From Priapulus caudatus (lineage: Eukaryota > Priapulida > Priapulimorpha > Priapulimorphida > Priapulidae), in NCBI RefSeq assembly GCF_000485595.1, contig NW_014577076.1, positions 1,070,714-1,114,125 of the forward strand: a DNA stretch of 43,412 nt, in the 5' to 3' direction. Under the pieces are notes generated by a model that made no database searches, was not told the origin of the DNA, and was given only the letters and a program-made list of their open reading frames with translations. Within the stretch, counting starts at the first letter, position 1. Every line of letters starts with the position of its first letter. Of the stretch, positions 22,219-33,918 are shown in pieces. A program made the translations under genes and the position numbers.

Positions 22219-22453
22219 TAGGCCTAGCGTGTTAGGTGTTTGCGTCCTAGACGTACGTCCACCGTGTATGACAATGCAAACGCAATGTCGGAAGAAATTA
22301 AAACATTACATCCGAGAATTTACGATCCGGACATTACATTAGAGAAATTACATCCGTCCTCTGCATTCGATATCGCAAGGGTCATACATTTGCATTGTCA
22401 TACGCGGTGTGTTTTGGACGTAGGTCTAGGACGCATCGTGTAAATAGGCCTTA
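22219..22453. repeat. 235-bp inverted-repeat element in intron 2 (copy B)
   Basis: The left arm GCGTCCTAGACGTACGTCC ... GTATGACAATGCAAA (about 22242-22281) pairs with the right arm TTTGCATTGTCATACGCGG ... ACGTAGGTCTAGGACGC (about 22388-22434). The outer edges carry TAGGCCTA (22219) and TAGGCCTT (22445). The loop is about 106 bp and contains ACATTACATCCG and AAATTACATCCG. The same structure is present in copy C at 30995-31250. This is a probable non-autonomous DNA-transposon (MITE/foldback) relic or structured RNA. Confidence 0.7.
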
Positions 22454-23400
22454 ACACCAATGTGCAGTCCTTATTGCTGCGGGTATGCCTTATATCTGAC
22501 ACCTGCGTGACTCCGAACCTACGCATGAATGACTCAAGCGTTAATTTATAAGAACTCTATCTCAGTTCTCGCAGATGTTTGCGCGCGCCGTTTATAGCTT
22601 AGTAGATGCAATACGCACACGGGAGAGTCATGGTCAGCTACGTGCTCTGCCCGAGACACGGATGGGCAAATATCTTGGTGTTTAAATTTCCAAGCATGGT
22701 GTGTTGTGTGGGCAATATGGTAAGCCGACGCAAGTACATGGCTATGTTGGATTGTCCCGCGTACCCGCTAGGATCTAGATGCGAGAAAATAATCGTGACT
22801 CTTCCCAAGAAGTTGATTAAAGCACCCTATACGCAAATATAGTACTACACATGTACAGTACTATATTAATACATACACGTTGTGTCGTGGCTTTGCCTTT
22901 AAATAAACTTTAACTCTTTCATCCGATTTTACTGGTCACTGCCTTATAAGAGATATTTAGAAATTACTGTAATTCTTAACTGTTGTTTAGCAAATGATAA
23001 CGCCCGAGTAAATTGCATATGTATGACGAAGCCAATAAATTAAGGTTTGATTTGAAAAAAGTCAAAGGTGTATTCCACGCGCTATAAATTATATCACATA
23101 TGGCTACGACTATGATCACATCAAGCGTTGCCATATGAAATGTATACGAAAACAATAACAGTAAACGGGAGCAGTAACATTTTCAATATACAGTTTACAC
23201 GATGATAATGACGTCATTGTGCGAGAGTATTCACAAACAATGCTTTCCGCGGATTGTTTATAAATTGATAGCGGGGCACGGACCGCTGCTGAGATGAGCG
23301 CACTTGCCATGTACATGGCGGTTAGCACCAATCTCTCACCGATGATCATTATGAAAGCATTCACTCTCACCTAATCGATTGTGTTTTTTTTTATTTGCAG

Positions 23401-23463
23401 CCGGGTTGATCAATGGCAAGGAACATTACTCAGCCGCGTCCAGGCAACAGGACCCAAGGGCAG
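23401..23463 (+). CDS. SEA-EGF-mucin protein, exon 3: extracellular linker
   Basis: A 63-base exon between a strong acceptor (poly-T then ATTTGCAG, ending 23400) and the donor GCAG/GTACAC. It enters at phase 1 (completing Ala152) and leaves at phase 1. It encodes GLINGKEHYSAASRQQDPRA, a polar linker between the membrane helix and the SEA domain. It is supported by phase agreement on both sides and by the homologous copy-C exon at 32249-32311. A single 63-base linker exon would be easy to miss by gene prediction. Confidence 0.75.
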
Positions 23464-24717
23464 GTACACATGAAAATTTGATTAAAGTTTCTGAATCAAG
23501 TAAAAATGACTCGTTAATTACCGCGCCGTGATTTACCCACTGCCTGCAACACGCCCCCCCCCCCCCGCGCGTGCATCTTGCTGAACTTGTTTTCATTATC
23601 AAAGTCACGTTGACAACATAAAACGGCAGCTTTATAGACATGAAGGCGGGTGGGCACGACCCCAACGTAATCTCACGCTTCAAGCAAAGAAAACCATGTT
23701 ATTTTAACACGCTTTGAGCAAAGAAGTTTTAGTGGATACCAAGACAACCCTCTCTCTAAGCACGAGAACTGTCAAAATTCTATCAGTTTTCCATGCTGTC
23801 AGCGTTAAGCGTAGACATTCTAGTAGATTCAATCACAAAACGCTGCAAGCAAGAGAATGTCCATTTATTCTGCACTATAGCTCGTAGCTGGAGGCCACCG
23901 CGCCGAATGCGCACCGTGTGCGGGGTCTATGAGTATATAAGCATTCTGCCAAGCTCACCACTAGCTGAAGGAAAACTAGTATAGCTAGCGCGTGGCATGC
24001 GGATAATTTCTCAGCAAGGAATGCCCGCCACGGCGTCTGGACGGACAGACGACCACGTTGGTGCCGTATTGCCACATACTATAGTAATTATAAACCCGTA
24101 ATGACCAGATGAACCGGTTCCCTTAATAAACACGTTACTATTAAAATTTTGATGCAGGCAAAGCCTTCATGCTTGCTCGTGTGCGCATACACATCGGTTA
24201 GGAATGTCGATGATGGCTGGCGCAGAATGCTAATGCTCAACCAATGGAGATTACCCTAAATCCGAGAAAATGGTTCATTGTTCAGAAGCGCGAATAACGT
24301 CTGTTGCGAGATTGTAGATCTTGTACTGTCAGTTGGTTTGCTTTTTTGACTGGGTTAGAAACACATAAGCCAACCCATGCTGTACAATATAAGCTCTCCC
24401 CGGAATGCATCGTTTTGATACAGTTATAGCATAGTTAGCAACACGTGGCCCAGATCTTATATATGCGCGTAGACGTTGTACAGACACATGCAGGTATCGT
24501 CGCCCGCATGAAGCACCGAGTTACCGCTATAAAATTATATCTGCATTCAATTCCGTAGAATATACAAAAGCAACTCTGCGTATTATTTGAGCGATATCGC
24601 AGTTATAGTATGTAGCAGATTCAGCATAGCATCCTTATAGGATAGCATAGCAGCATAGCAGACTATAGGATGTGTGTGTATGTGTGTGTATACCCGGCTG
24701 TCATCACTAATTTACAG
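23464..24717. other. intron 3 (copy B), about 1.25 kb
   Basis: No coding sequence recognised. A poly-C run lies at about 23553-23567. The palindrome-like words near the end (ATAGCATAGCAGCATAGCAGACTATAGG, about 24648) are short AGCATAGC repeats. Confidence 0.6.
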
Positions 24718-24827
24718 AGGATGTGATAGTAGGCGACATAACGATAGTAAATCGAGAATTCATCAAGAACTACGAAGATCCAACGTCAAACGACTACAAA
24801 CAACTGAAAAAGGAAGTTGAAAACGAG
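24718..24827 (+). CDS. SEA-EGF-mucin protein, exon 4: start of the SEA domain
   Basis: Acceptor TTTACAG and donor GAG/GTGAGT. It enters at phase 1 and leaves at phase 0. It encodes DVIVGDITIVNREFIKNY then EDPTSNDYKQLKKEVENE (about residues 174-209). This matches the opening of SEA domains: a first beta strand (VGDITIVN), then the 'F-x-x-x-Y-x-D-P-x-S-x-x-Y-x-x-L-x-x-x-V' helix. SEA domains are extracellular modules of O-glycosylated membrane proteins and type II proteases. A broken duplicate is at 33804-33918. Confidence 0.85.
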
Positions 24828-24999
24828 GTGAGTTATCAAAATCATTAAAGCGTTTTTTTACAACCAATTCAGGCTGTGCAAAATAATAATGTCACCATTA
24901 TGCATTGATAATATATATAATCTCTCTCTCTCGCTCTCTTTGCCGCTCTAGCCCTCTTCCTCTCTCTCTCTCCGTCTCCGTCCTCGTCTGTCTGTCTGT

Positions 25000-25034
<35 letters not shown>

Positions 25035-25090
25035 CGTGCCTACCTGCCTGCCTACCGGCCTGTCTCCCTACCTGTATGTCTGTCTGTCCG

Positions 25091-26190
25091 TATCTCGTAT
25101 ATTATATCATTCGGAACCACCGTCCTCGTCTATCGCAATAGCTCGCTGCCACCGCGTCCTTATCCACCCACACACACATTCCGCCTGCGTGCACGGTAGC
25201 ACCTGCGGCAGAGCAGTAGCTGGCATGAGTTGGCGCGTGCTGTGCGTAGCCAGTAGCATGCACAACCTGCCCACGCAGGCAATGCTCGCATTGTCAGGTG
25301 AGTAGTCATACATTGCCGCGCCCTGTGGAACGACCGCTGGCAGACGCGCGTTCAGAGATGCAGCTATATACGCTGTTCACAGCTCTGACCTACATCAGCG
25401 ACAACAAAGAACAGTCTAGCTTACCTTCGAGCGCGCTAAGCACTGAGCACGCTTTATCATACAAGTCACTAGTGAAAGCGGTTTGAAAGCGGCAACACTA
25501 AATACCTGTGCGAATATCGGCGCTCCATAGCACCGCTATAAGAAATTAGAATAAGAACCCATAAGAAATAATGACGGCGAACGTTAGCTCGCAACAACAT
25601 TTAAGAAAATATCTTCTCATACATCAACAGAAAAAATTCTATGAAACCAGACAGCAGGCTATCATGTAGGAAGTCGTATATTAATCTAGTATGATGTGTT
25701 TTCTAGAAGATCGAACCCATTTCAACCCTCTCGTATAATGACCTACCTAACATTCTTATGGTGTTCCATAATTGCCATGGCGCAGCCTGTTCCAGAGTAC
25801 CATTTATCTATATACGACGTCGGACACTTGTATTCTATAATTGCCGTCGCATGGTACTCTGAACATGCTGCGCGATGGCAATTATGGAATACGTTACAAT
25901 CCCGAGTAACTTGAAAATTCGGCCCTTTGTATCCCCGGCAAGAAGAGGAGGTATGCTTGTAAGCTGACCCGGCGAGGTCCAGCTGCACATTTTAGCGTTC
26001 TAGATGAGAATCTTTGAGTCATCTGGTGAGAATAAGTAAAATAGAGAGTTGAAATGACCATGATTGACTGTTGCGCGATTCCCAATCATTTTCCTTTACT
26101 GATTCTTGAACAGGGTCTCGCACGCGCGTTATATATATATACCGGTATATAATATATATATATCGATCTATCAATCTATCTCTATCTCCC
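25091..26190. other. intron 2 unique stretch (copy C), the cleanest of the three copies
   Basis: Shares 25090-26130 with A (11600-12640) and B (17760-18840). No coding exon was recognised; the 62-codon frame at 25298-25486 is not conserved as a frame in A or B. Confidence 0.6.
25758..25893. repeat. imperfect about 45-bp inverted repeat with a 46-base loop (copy C, cleanest)
   Basis: The left arm 25758-25803 (contains TTCCATAATTGCCATGGCGC and AGAGTACCAT) pairs with the right arm 25850-25893 (ATGGTACTCTGAACATG ... CGATGGCAATTATGGAA), about 40 matches in 45. The transcript of either strand could fold to a long hairpin in the size range of pre-miRNA or MITE-derived stems. It recurs at 12255-12386 and 18450-18592. 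Confidence 0.85.
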
Positions 26191-27162
26191 ACTTCTCTCT
26201 CGCTCTCTCTGTTTCTGTCTTTATGTCTCTATCATTCTCTCGCTCTCTCTCTCTCTCTCTCTCTCATCTCTCTCTCACTCTCATCTCTCTCTCTCCTCTT
26301 CTCTCTCCCTTTCTCTCTCCCTCTTCTCTGACCTCTCTAATTTCTCGGGAGAGCTCCTTCCACAAAGATCCATTGTAACCATTCCTATATTCTTTACTTG
26401 TAGCTATCTTCGGCAATTTATTCGCTGTCAACCAGAAAAAAAATACATCAAGGAATTATACGCAGCTAATCGCACACAATCGGCAACGATTCGCGGTCCC
26501 AAGCGAACCGTTATATTCTTTCAGCCTGTTAATATATATAGTATTACTATAATAGTTAAATATCGACTGCCTACTGCGCCACATGTCTACCATTCGACTT
26601 ATCTTCAGAGTGTCACTCTGCCAGTATTCGTGAACATTTTTCGTGTCAGGAGCCGGCTCTTTCATCGTGGAAATTACAGCCAGCTTCTGGCAAATCACAA
26701 CCTCGCTTTGCTCTTTCTCATAACATCCACACGGCGCCGCAGCTTCGACTACTGACTCCTGCCCACTCTCCGCATTCCGTTTGCGGTTGTTCGCATTTTC
26801 TGTTTTCTGCTCTTGCCTTTCGTTGGTTTTGCTGCTCGTCGTCGGTCGTCTTGGCATTTACCTCTGCGTGTTCTTAAGTCTCCCGTCTCACATCTCGTCA
26901 CGGAGCGTTTTCTTCTCTTCTTTCTTCGATTGTCTCTCGTATCTCGTATCTCTCGTCTTCTTCGTTCTCGTCTCTTCTCTCCCCCCTTTTGTTGTTGTTT
27001 GGTTTCTGAAGTTTCTCGTCTATCTTCTCTCGTCGTGTCTCGTCGAAGTCTGGTCTCTATCAGCTCTCATCTCATCTCTCAGCATCTCTTTCCGTCGTCT
27101 CGGATCTCTTCTCTCGATTCATCTCTCTCTCTATTTCTCTCTCTCTCTGTCTGTCTGTCTTC

Positions 27163-28387
27163 TCTGTCTGTCTGTCTTCTGTTGTCCACGAGTCTACAGC
27201 AGTGAGGTGCGCGGGTGGTAACGTACGGTTTAGTGGCATGCAGGCAATGACTCACGCCGAAAATAATCTTAAGGTGAACCTACGCTGCGTATACACCATC
27301 GTCCTACGACCGTGTCGCCCACAAAGAACCTATAAGTCGCGTGCACACTGGGTCGAATGGGCCTCGGGATTAGCAAGCGCAAAGTGTACGCGTCTCATCC
27401 GTTGCGGCGCTGCCGTTGGGCTCGCGACGGCGCTCGCTGATTAAGTTTGCACGATGACTCATTGTAACGTCAAACAGGGACGAACGACAAATAACAAAAT
27501 AAGACTAATTGAACGGAACGATGGGGACGTTTCCGGGGGCAACAAAGCTAAACGGCAAATGGGGTAATGGCATTCGTTGGGTCAGGACAGCAGATATTGT
27601 ACTGATTACTTACTATTATGAGAGATTTCTTCTGTAATGGACTCTTGTCACGGTGGCACCTCTAGGTTAGCCGCTCGTAGTCTATGTCCCCCGCCCCTGA
27701 CCCCCATTTGCCGTCTTGTTTTGACCTAGCCTCCGTTTAGGCTATGTCTGACTAAACCCTAACGCTAACTCTCTAATCCTAAACCTAACCTAACTCCCTA
27801 AAAGCAACCCTATATATTAGTATATTATTAATATAAATATATAATATTAGGTCAGAAATAGCTAAACCGAGCCGGAGGTCAATACAGAGGTCACGGACAT
27901 ACCTATCTGCGCTAGCTTACATTTCTTCTACGCAGACCGTTCACAATGCCAACTGCGCGTGTTAAATTGTACTGGAAGAGCTGAGGGTGAAGGGACAGGA
28001 TGAGTACGACGAGGGTTGCATGGAAAGGAATGGAAGAAGCGTAGCAATAGCGGTTTCCTTTAACTCCTCCAGACTTTACGGCGAACTCCACGGTCTACCA
28101 ACGTGGAAACGGATTTGACTCAACCTAAACGATTGTACTGTATCCTATCAACATTTAGCACGAACAGTTCGTCACACGTGGCATTTCATAGGCGACAGTT
28201 GGCTGTTGCTTCACATTGTTGTGTTGACTCGTGGCCAATCCAGGTACTGTTTGTCAGCCAAGGGGCGACATTTTTTTTTTATGTTAGTATAAAGGGAATG
28301 GGCTATCAGCCCCTATCAGCCCCTTCCCCTCCGCCGGCCAGGAGAAGGCTAACAGCCCCCGTTCTACTGGCACGGCTACAGCCCTTC
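27163..28387. repeat. local second copy inside copy C (duplicate of 28413-29432)
   Basis: From GAGTCTACAGCAGTGAGG (27190) to CTACAGCCCTTC just before the N gap, this stretch repeats 28413-29432, including the MITE. It carries many more small insertions than its partner. It ends at the 25-N gap after which the same segment begins again, so it looks like an over-extended, uncorrected read end. Confidence 0.85.
27659..27910. mobile_element. noisy duplicate of the MITE-like element
   Basis: Order of features as at 20158: CTCTAGGTTAG, GTCTATGTCCCC, CTAAACCCTAACG telomere-like words, an AT run, GTCAGAAATAGCTAAA, GGTCACGGACAT. Heavily disturbed by insertions. Confidence 0.75.
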
Positions 28388-28412
28388 NNNNNNNNNNNNN
28401 NNNNNNNNNNNN
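28388..28412. other. assembly gap, 25 N
   Basis: Exactly 25 unknown bases. The sequence on the left repeats the sequence on the right (27163-28387 against 28413-29432), so the true gap is probably negative (an overlap). Confidence 0.99.
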
Positions 28413-28813
28413 TCTCTGTTTGTCACGAGTCTGACAGCAGTGAGGTCGCGTGTGGGGTAACGTACGCGTTGTGCAGCAGGCAATGAACTCAGCGGAAAAC
28501 ATTAAGGGAACCTAACGGCGCTAACCACGCACAGAACACATAAGTCGCGCACACCTGGTCGCTATTGGGCCTGGGGATAACAAAGCGAAAGTGGTACGCG
28601 TACCATCCGTGCACTTGCGTCGCAGCATCGTGATTAATCACTGATACTCTGGTAAAACGTAAACACGGCGCGAATCGACAACAATAAATACTATTAACGA
28701 ACATGGGAACGTTGTCGCGGCACCAGGTAAGCTATACACGATGCAATTGGTAATCATCGGTCAGACAGAAGAGTACTTACTGAGTTTTTCTATGGGACTT
28801 GTCACGGGGGGAC

Positions 28814-29046
28814 TCAGTTTAGGCTCGTAGGGTCTATGTCCCCCTGACCTCTGTTTTGACGCTCGCTCGTTAGGCTAATTTCTGAGCTAACCTAACCCTA
28901 ACCTAATCGCTAACCCTAACCCGTAACCCTAACGGGCCTATATATATTATATATTATATATACTATATTATTAGTCCAGAAATAGCTTAAACGAGCGAGG
29001 CTCAAACAGAGGTCAAGTGGGACATAGACCTTATCTGCTCTATTAG
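28814..29046. mobile_element. MITE-like element with telomere-like repeats (copy C)
   Basis: Same inverted arms (GGTCTATGTCCCCCTGACC at about 28831 and GTCAAGTGGGACATAGACC ending at about 29030), CCCTAACC repeats and AT centre as in copy B. It lies at the same insertion site. Confidence 0.85.
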
Positions 29047-29889
29047 CATGTCATTTACGCACCTTCACCCAACTGTGCGTGGTGAAATTTACTGAGAGTG
29101 AGGTGAAGGACAGGATCGATACGAGGGTTGATGGTTCAAAGGAAGGAAGAAGCGTAAGCAATTGCGGTTACTCCACACCGATCCTACCAACGTGAAAGCG
29201 GATTGACACACCTTAAAGAGTTGTATGTAGCTCCTACACATTTACACGCGACAGTTTGTCAGCACGTGCATCACTATTGGCGACCAGTTGCGTTGCTCAC
29301 ATTGTTGTTCCAATCATTACTGTTCACAAGGGCGACAATAGAAAAGGGGAAGGGCTACAGCCCCTACAGCCCCTCTCCCTCCGCCGGGAGAAAGCGGCTA
29401 CCACGCCCCTCTACATGCAAGCTACAGCCCTTCCTCTCGCGCTCGAGAGAATCGGGCTAACAGCCACTATCCGCGCTCGCGCCGGGAGAACAGTAATTTA
29501 AACGTCGGTCGGGAAATCCATGAGGACATTTGCATCTGGTGTTTCTGTAGCCTACCTGTAGGCCCGCGTGCTGTTCACATTGTGTGGCTGAAAATAACTC
29601 TGCACAAGATAAAAAGATTCAATTATCTGTCACATCTGTGCTGTCAATCCCACAGTTATTATCATAGCTATAATCAAGAATCATGTATGCCTTTCGAGTA
29701 AAAAACGCTAAAATGAATTTTAATCTCTTATAGCCTGAAAAAAACCCCAGATGTACTTTGTTTTAGATTGTAGCTTTTGGCCCCCTTTACTCGAAATGTA
29801 GAGGTTTAGCGCCCCCGCTCTGTCGTGCGGCCTTATATATATACAGCCCCACACTCGTCGAATACCTTTGCCACGCCTTCCACTCTCAC

Positions 29890-30088
29890 ACACACGCTGC
29901 GCGCGCCACACACACACACACACACACACCACACAACACGACACACACACACACAGCACACACACACACACACGAACTGCCGACCGCACACACTCACACG
30001 TACACGCGCGCACACACACAACACACACACACACACACACACAGCACACACACACACAGCACACACACACACACACACACACCAGGCA

Positions 30089-30121
<33 letters not shown>

Positions 30122-30208
30122 GCACACACACACACAGCAACACACACACACAACACACACACACACACAACACACAGCACACCACACACACCACACACAC
30201 ACACACAC
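29890..30208. repeat. long (CA)n microsatellite (copy C)
   Basis: Counterpart of 21190-21482, with GCACACA and CAACACA interruptions. The Cys/Val and Thr/His open frames are artefacts. Confidence 0.97.
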
Positions 30209-30994
30209 ATCGGGGAGCCGTTAAGCTTCCGCTGTCAAAGGACCTTAGCCCCTGTTTTAGGGCAATCGCTGGTGTCACACAGCCCCATTACGTTGAAGAT
30301 CTTTGGCCAAACACCCGGAAGGGAAATATTTCACGAACCCGGGAATGGTGGTGTAAACTTTGCTTCGCTTCAAAGGCGAACAGCATACGAGGCGCAGTAG
30401 AGCAGGAAATCGCCGCCGTTGGTCGACGTTTGTTTGTCTAAAACTTCTAGCACGCAATCTGGTTGGGCGGAATATAGGAAACCCTGGTCACCTCGCTGCG
30501 TCCAGGCGGTGTTTCTCACGGTGACCTCTGTACGGAAATACAGTAGCCAATATATGTATGCATTCTTACATATATTTCTTTCTTTAACTTTAGTTTGGCC
30601 ACGTATAGTAAAATCACAGAGCCCGAATCTTAATATGGAAGAGGGCTTATGGACTTTAAATATCACCTAGACCTGTAGTGCCATTAATTATTTAGGAATC
30701 AGGTTTCTAGATACTTTATGAGCGTTGAGCTTTGCTTATACATATCCTGCTTTGTATCCTTAACTGAGAGATTGCCCACGATTTCTATTCGTTGATTCTG
30801 TCCTTCTACTATACCGCCTGCGCATCCTACGTTATAACTACTTTGTGTAAGTCTATGGTTGTTACTCTGGTGTTTACTCCTGTACAAATGTACAGCAGCG
30901 CATTTTATATTTTTAAGCGGATATTTATTTCCAAAGAATTTGCCAATGCTTACGATCGTCGTGTTTATGGCCCGTCTGCTGTTTATGCCGTGTT

Positions 30995-31250
30995 TTAGGC
31001 CTAGCGCTGTTATGGGTTGTTTGCGTCCTAGACGTCGTCCACCGTGTATGACTAATGCAAAACGCAAATGTCGAAGAAATCCTTAGAACATTTACACACG
31101 AGATTTTCAAAAACGATCCGGACATTTACTTAAGAGAAATTACATCCGTCCTCTGCCATTTCGATATCGCAAGGGTCATACATTTGCATTGTTCATACGC
31201 GGTGTGTTTTGGACGTAGGTTCTAAGACGCATCGTGGTAAATAGGCCTTA
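30995..31250. repeat. inverted-repeat element, copy C
   Basis: Same as 22219-22453: GCGTCCTAGACGTCGTCC on the left, ACGTAGGTTCTAAGACGC on the right, with TAGGCCTAGCG and AATAGGCCTTA at the edges. Confidence 0.7.
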
Positions 31251-32248
31251 AACGACAATGTGCAGTCCATTATTTGCTGCGGGTATGCCTTTATATCTGA
31301 CACCTGCGTGACTCCGAAACCTACGCATGAATGACTCAAGCGTTAAGTTATTAAGAACTCTATCTCAGTTCCTCGCAGATGTTTGCGCGCGCCGTTTATA
31401 GCCTTAGTAGATGCTACCGCACACACGGGAGAGTCATGGTCAGCTACGTGCTGCTTGCCGGAGACACCGAGGTGGGCAAATATCTTGGTGTTTAATTTCC
31501 CAAGCATGGTGTGTCTGTGTGGGCATATATGGTTAAGCCGCGCAAGTACATGGCTTGAGTTGATTGTCCGCGCTTACGCCGCTATGGATTCTAGAATGCG
31601 AGAAAATAACTCGTGACTCTTCCAAGAAGTGATTAAAGCACCCATACGCTAATATAGTACTACAATGTACGAGTCTATATTAATCACATGACACGTTGTG
31701 TCGTGGCTGTTTGCATTTAAATAAAACTTCAAACTCTTTCATCCGATTTTACGTGAGTCAGCTGCCTTATAAGAGATATTTAGAAATTTTACTGTAATTC
31801 TACTGTTGTTTAGCAAATTGATACGCCCGGTAATTTGATATGTATGACGAAGCCAATAAATTAAGGTTTTGAAATTTGAAAAAAAGTACCAAAGGTGTAT
31901 TTCCACGCTATTAAATTATATCACATATGGCTTACGACTATGATCACATCAAGCGTGTGGCGCAGTATGAAATGTAATACGAAAAATTAACAGTAAACGG
32001 GAGGCAGTAACATTTTTCATAATAAGGTTTACACGGATGATAATGACGTCATTGTGCGAGAGTCATTCACAAACAATGCGCTTTCCGGGAATTGTTTATT
32101 AAATTGAGTAGCGGGGCACGGACGCGCTCGAGATGAGCGCACAGTTGCACATGTACATGGCGGTTAGCACACCATATCTCTCACCGATGATCATATGGAA
32201 AGCATTCACTTCTGCACCTAATCGGATTGTGTTTTTTTTTATTTGCAG

Positions 32249-32311
32249 CCGGGTTGATCAATGCAAGGAACATTAACTCAGCCGCGTCCAGGAACAGGAC
32301 CCAAGTGGCAG
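32249..32311 (+). pseudogene. broken duplicate of exon 3 (copy C)
   Basis: Acceptor ATTTGCAG is intact. The body matches 23401-23463 but with three small indels (for example AATGCAAGG for AATGGCAAGG and CATTAACTCAG for CATTACTCAG), and the donor is disturbed (GCAGTGTACAC). The frame is lost. Sequencing error is the likeliest cause. Confidence 0.8.
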
Positions 32312-33803
32312 TGTACACATGAAAAATTTGATTAAATGTTTCTGAGAGTCAAGTAAAAATTGACTCGTTAATTACCGCGGCCGTTGATGGTTCTCCCACT
32401 GCCTCACACCGGAGTGCCCAGAGTAGAACTTTTGCGATACGCCGCCCCTCCCCCCCCGCGCATTGTTGGCTGCGGGGCAATCTTGCTGCAACGCTTGTGT
32501 TTGTCAGTTTAATCTTGAAGGAGTCACTGGGTCACGTATAGGGTACACGGCGGTAATGCTTTTTATTTCATGCGTGGTGCCATACGGCACGTATAGGGGA
32601 GTCGCTAAGGGTGGGCACGACCCCACGTAATCGTCACGCTCAGTCAAGCAAAGAAAAACCATGTTATTTTTAACACTGGCTTTGAGGCATAGAAGTTTTA
32701 GTCGGATACCTTAAGAACTGACCAAGCGCCTCTCTCTCGGTCAGCAGGCACGGAGACTCGGTCAAAATTCTATTCAGTTTCCATGCTGTCAGCGTTAAGG
32801 CCGTTAAGATATTCTAGTAGGAATCAAAAATCACAAAACGCGCTGCCCGACTAGGCTTCCTGCAAGCAACTCATGAGAATGTCCATTTATTCTGCCACTA
32901 TAGCTATCGTAGGCTGGGAGGCACCAAAGTGGCCCTGCAGAACATGCGTACACGAGTCCGATGCGCAGCGTGAATGCAGGTTAAGTATATAAGCTCTGCC
33001 AAGCTCACGCACTAGCTGAAGGATAAACTAGTATAGCTAGCGCGTTTGCATGCGGATATTCCAGCAAGGAATGCCCGCCACGGCGGTCTGGACCGACAGA
33101 CGACCACGTTGGTTGCCGTATTAGCACATACTATAAGTAATTATAACCGCCGTAAGGACCAGAGAGCCGGATTCCTTAAGTAAACACGTTTATATTAAAA
33201 ATTTTGATGCAGGCAAATAGCCTTCATGCTCTGCCTCCGTGTGCGCATACCATCGGTTAGGATATGTCGATGATGCTGGGCAGACGCAGAATGCTAATGC
33301 TCAACAATGGAGAGTTAGCCTAATCCGAGAAATGGTTCAATTGCTTCAGGAACGGCAATAACGTCTGTTGCGAGATTGTAGATCTCTGTTACTGTCAGCT
33401 TGGTTTGCTTTTTGACTGGGTAGAAACACATAAGCGCCAAACCCATGGTGTACACATATTATAAGCTGCTCGCCGCGAATGGCAATCGTTTTGATAGCAG
33501 TTATAGCATAGTAGCAGCACAGTGGCCCAGATTTATATTGCGCGTAGACGTTGGTACAGACACATCGCAGGTATCGTCGCCCGCATGAAGCACGAGTTAC
33601 CGCTATTAAAATTAATATCTGCCATTCAATTCCGAGAATATACAAAATGCAACTCTGCGTATTATTGAGCGATATCGGCAGTAGTATAGTATGTAGGCAG
33701 ATTCAGCATAAGCATCCTTATAGGATAGCATAGCCAGCCATAGCAGACTATAGGATGTGTGATGTCTGTGTGTGATACCCGGCTGTCATCACTAATTTCA
33801 CAG

Positions 33804-33918
33804 AGGATGGTGATAGTAGGCCGAGCATAAACGATAGTTAATCCGAGAATTCATCAAGAACCTATCGAAGATCCAACGTCAAACGACTACAACAACTGAA
33901 AAGGAAGTGATAAACGAG
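33804..33918 (+). pseudogene. broken duplicate of exon 4 (SEA start, copy C)
   Basis: Matches 24718-24827 with inserted bases (GGATGGTGATAG, AACCTATCGAAG), in-frame stops and a damaged donor (GAGGGAGTT for GAGGTGAGTT). The single-copy exons 5-8 follow this broken copy and not the intact one, so the real transcript must use a correct version of this exon. Confidence 0.8.

Larger units (their letters stand above)
17191..23400. other. intron 2 (copy B), about 6.7 kb, no exon recognised
   Basis: The intron between the TM exon and exon 3. It holds the minisatellite, CT/CTGC tracts (17470-17760), a hairpin (18450-18592), further CT tracts (18890-19085, 19495-19775), the telomere-containing MITE (20168-20369), a 'ctacagcccc' repeat cluster (20680-20800), a long CA tract (21190-21482) and a 235-bp inverted-repeat element (22219-22453). 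I found no splice-flanked coding segment in frame. Confidence 0.65.
14397..24919. repeat. copy B of the duplicated segment (the copy carrying readable exons 1-4)
   Basis: Its left part (14397-21170) matches copy A and its right part (about 17590-24919) matches copy C. The right edge is an AT/CT junction at about 24908-24925, where copy C restarts in the middle of intron 2. This is the only copy in which exons 1, 2, 3 and 4 are all unbroken. Confidence 0.9.

Noticed and set aside
22240-22443. 67-codon frame with MSEEIKTLHPRIYDPDITLE-like peptide
   Set aside because: It lies wholly in the inverted-repeat element, is broken in copy C, and has no splice support.
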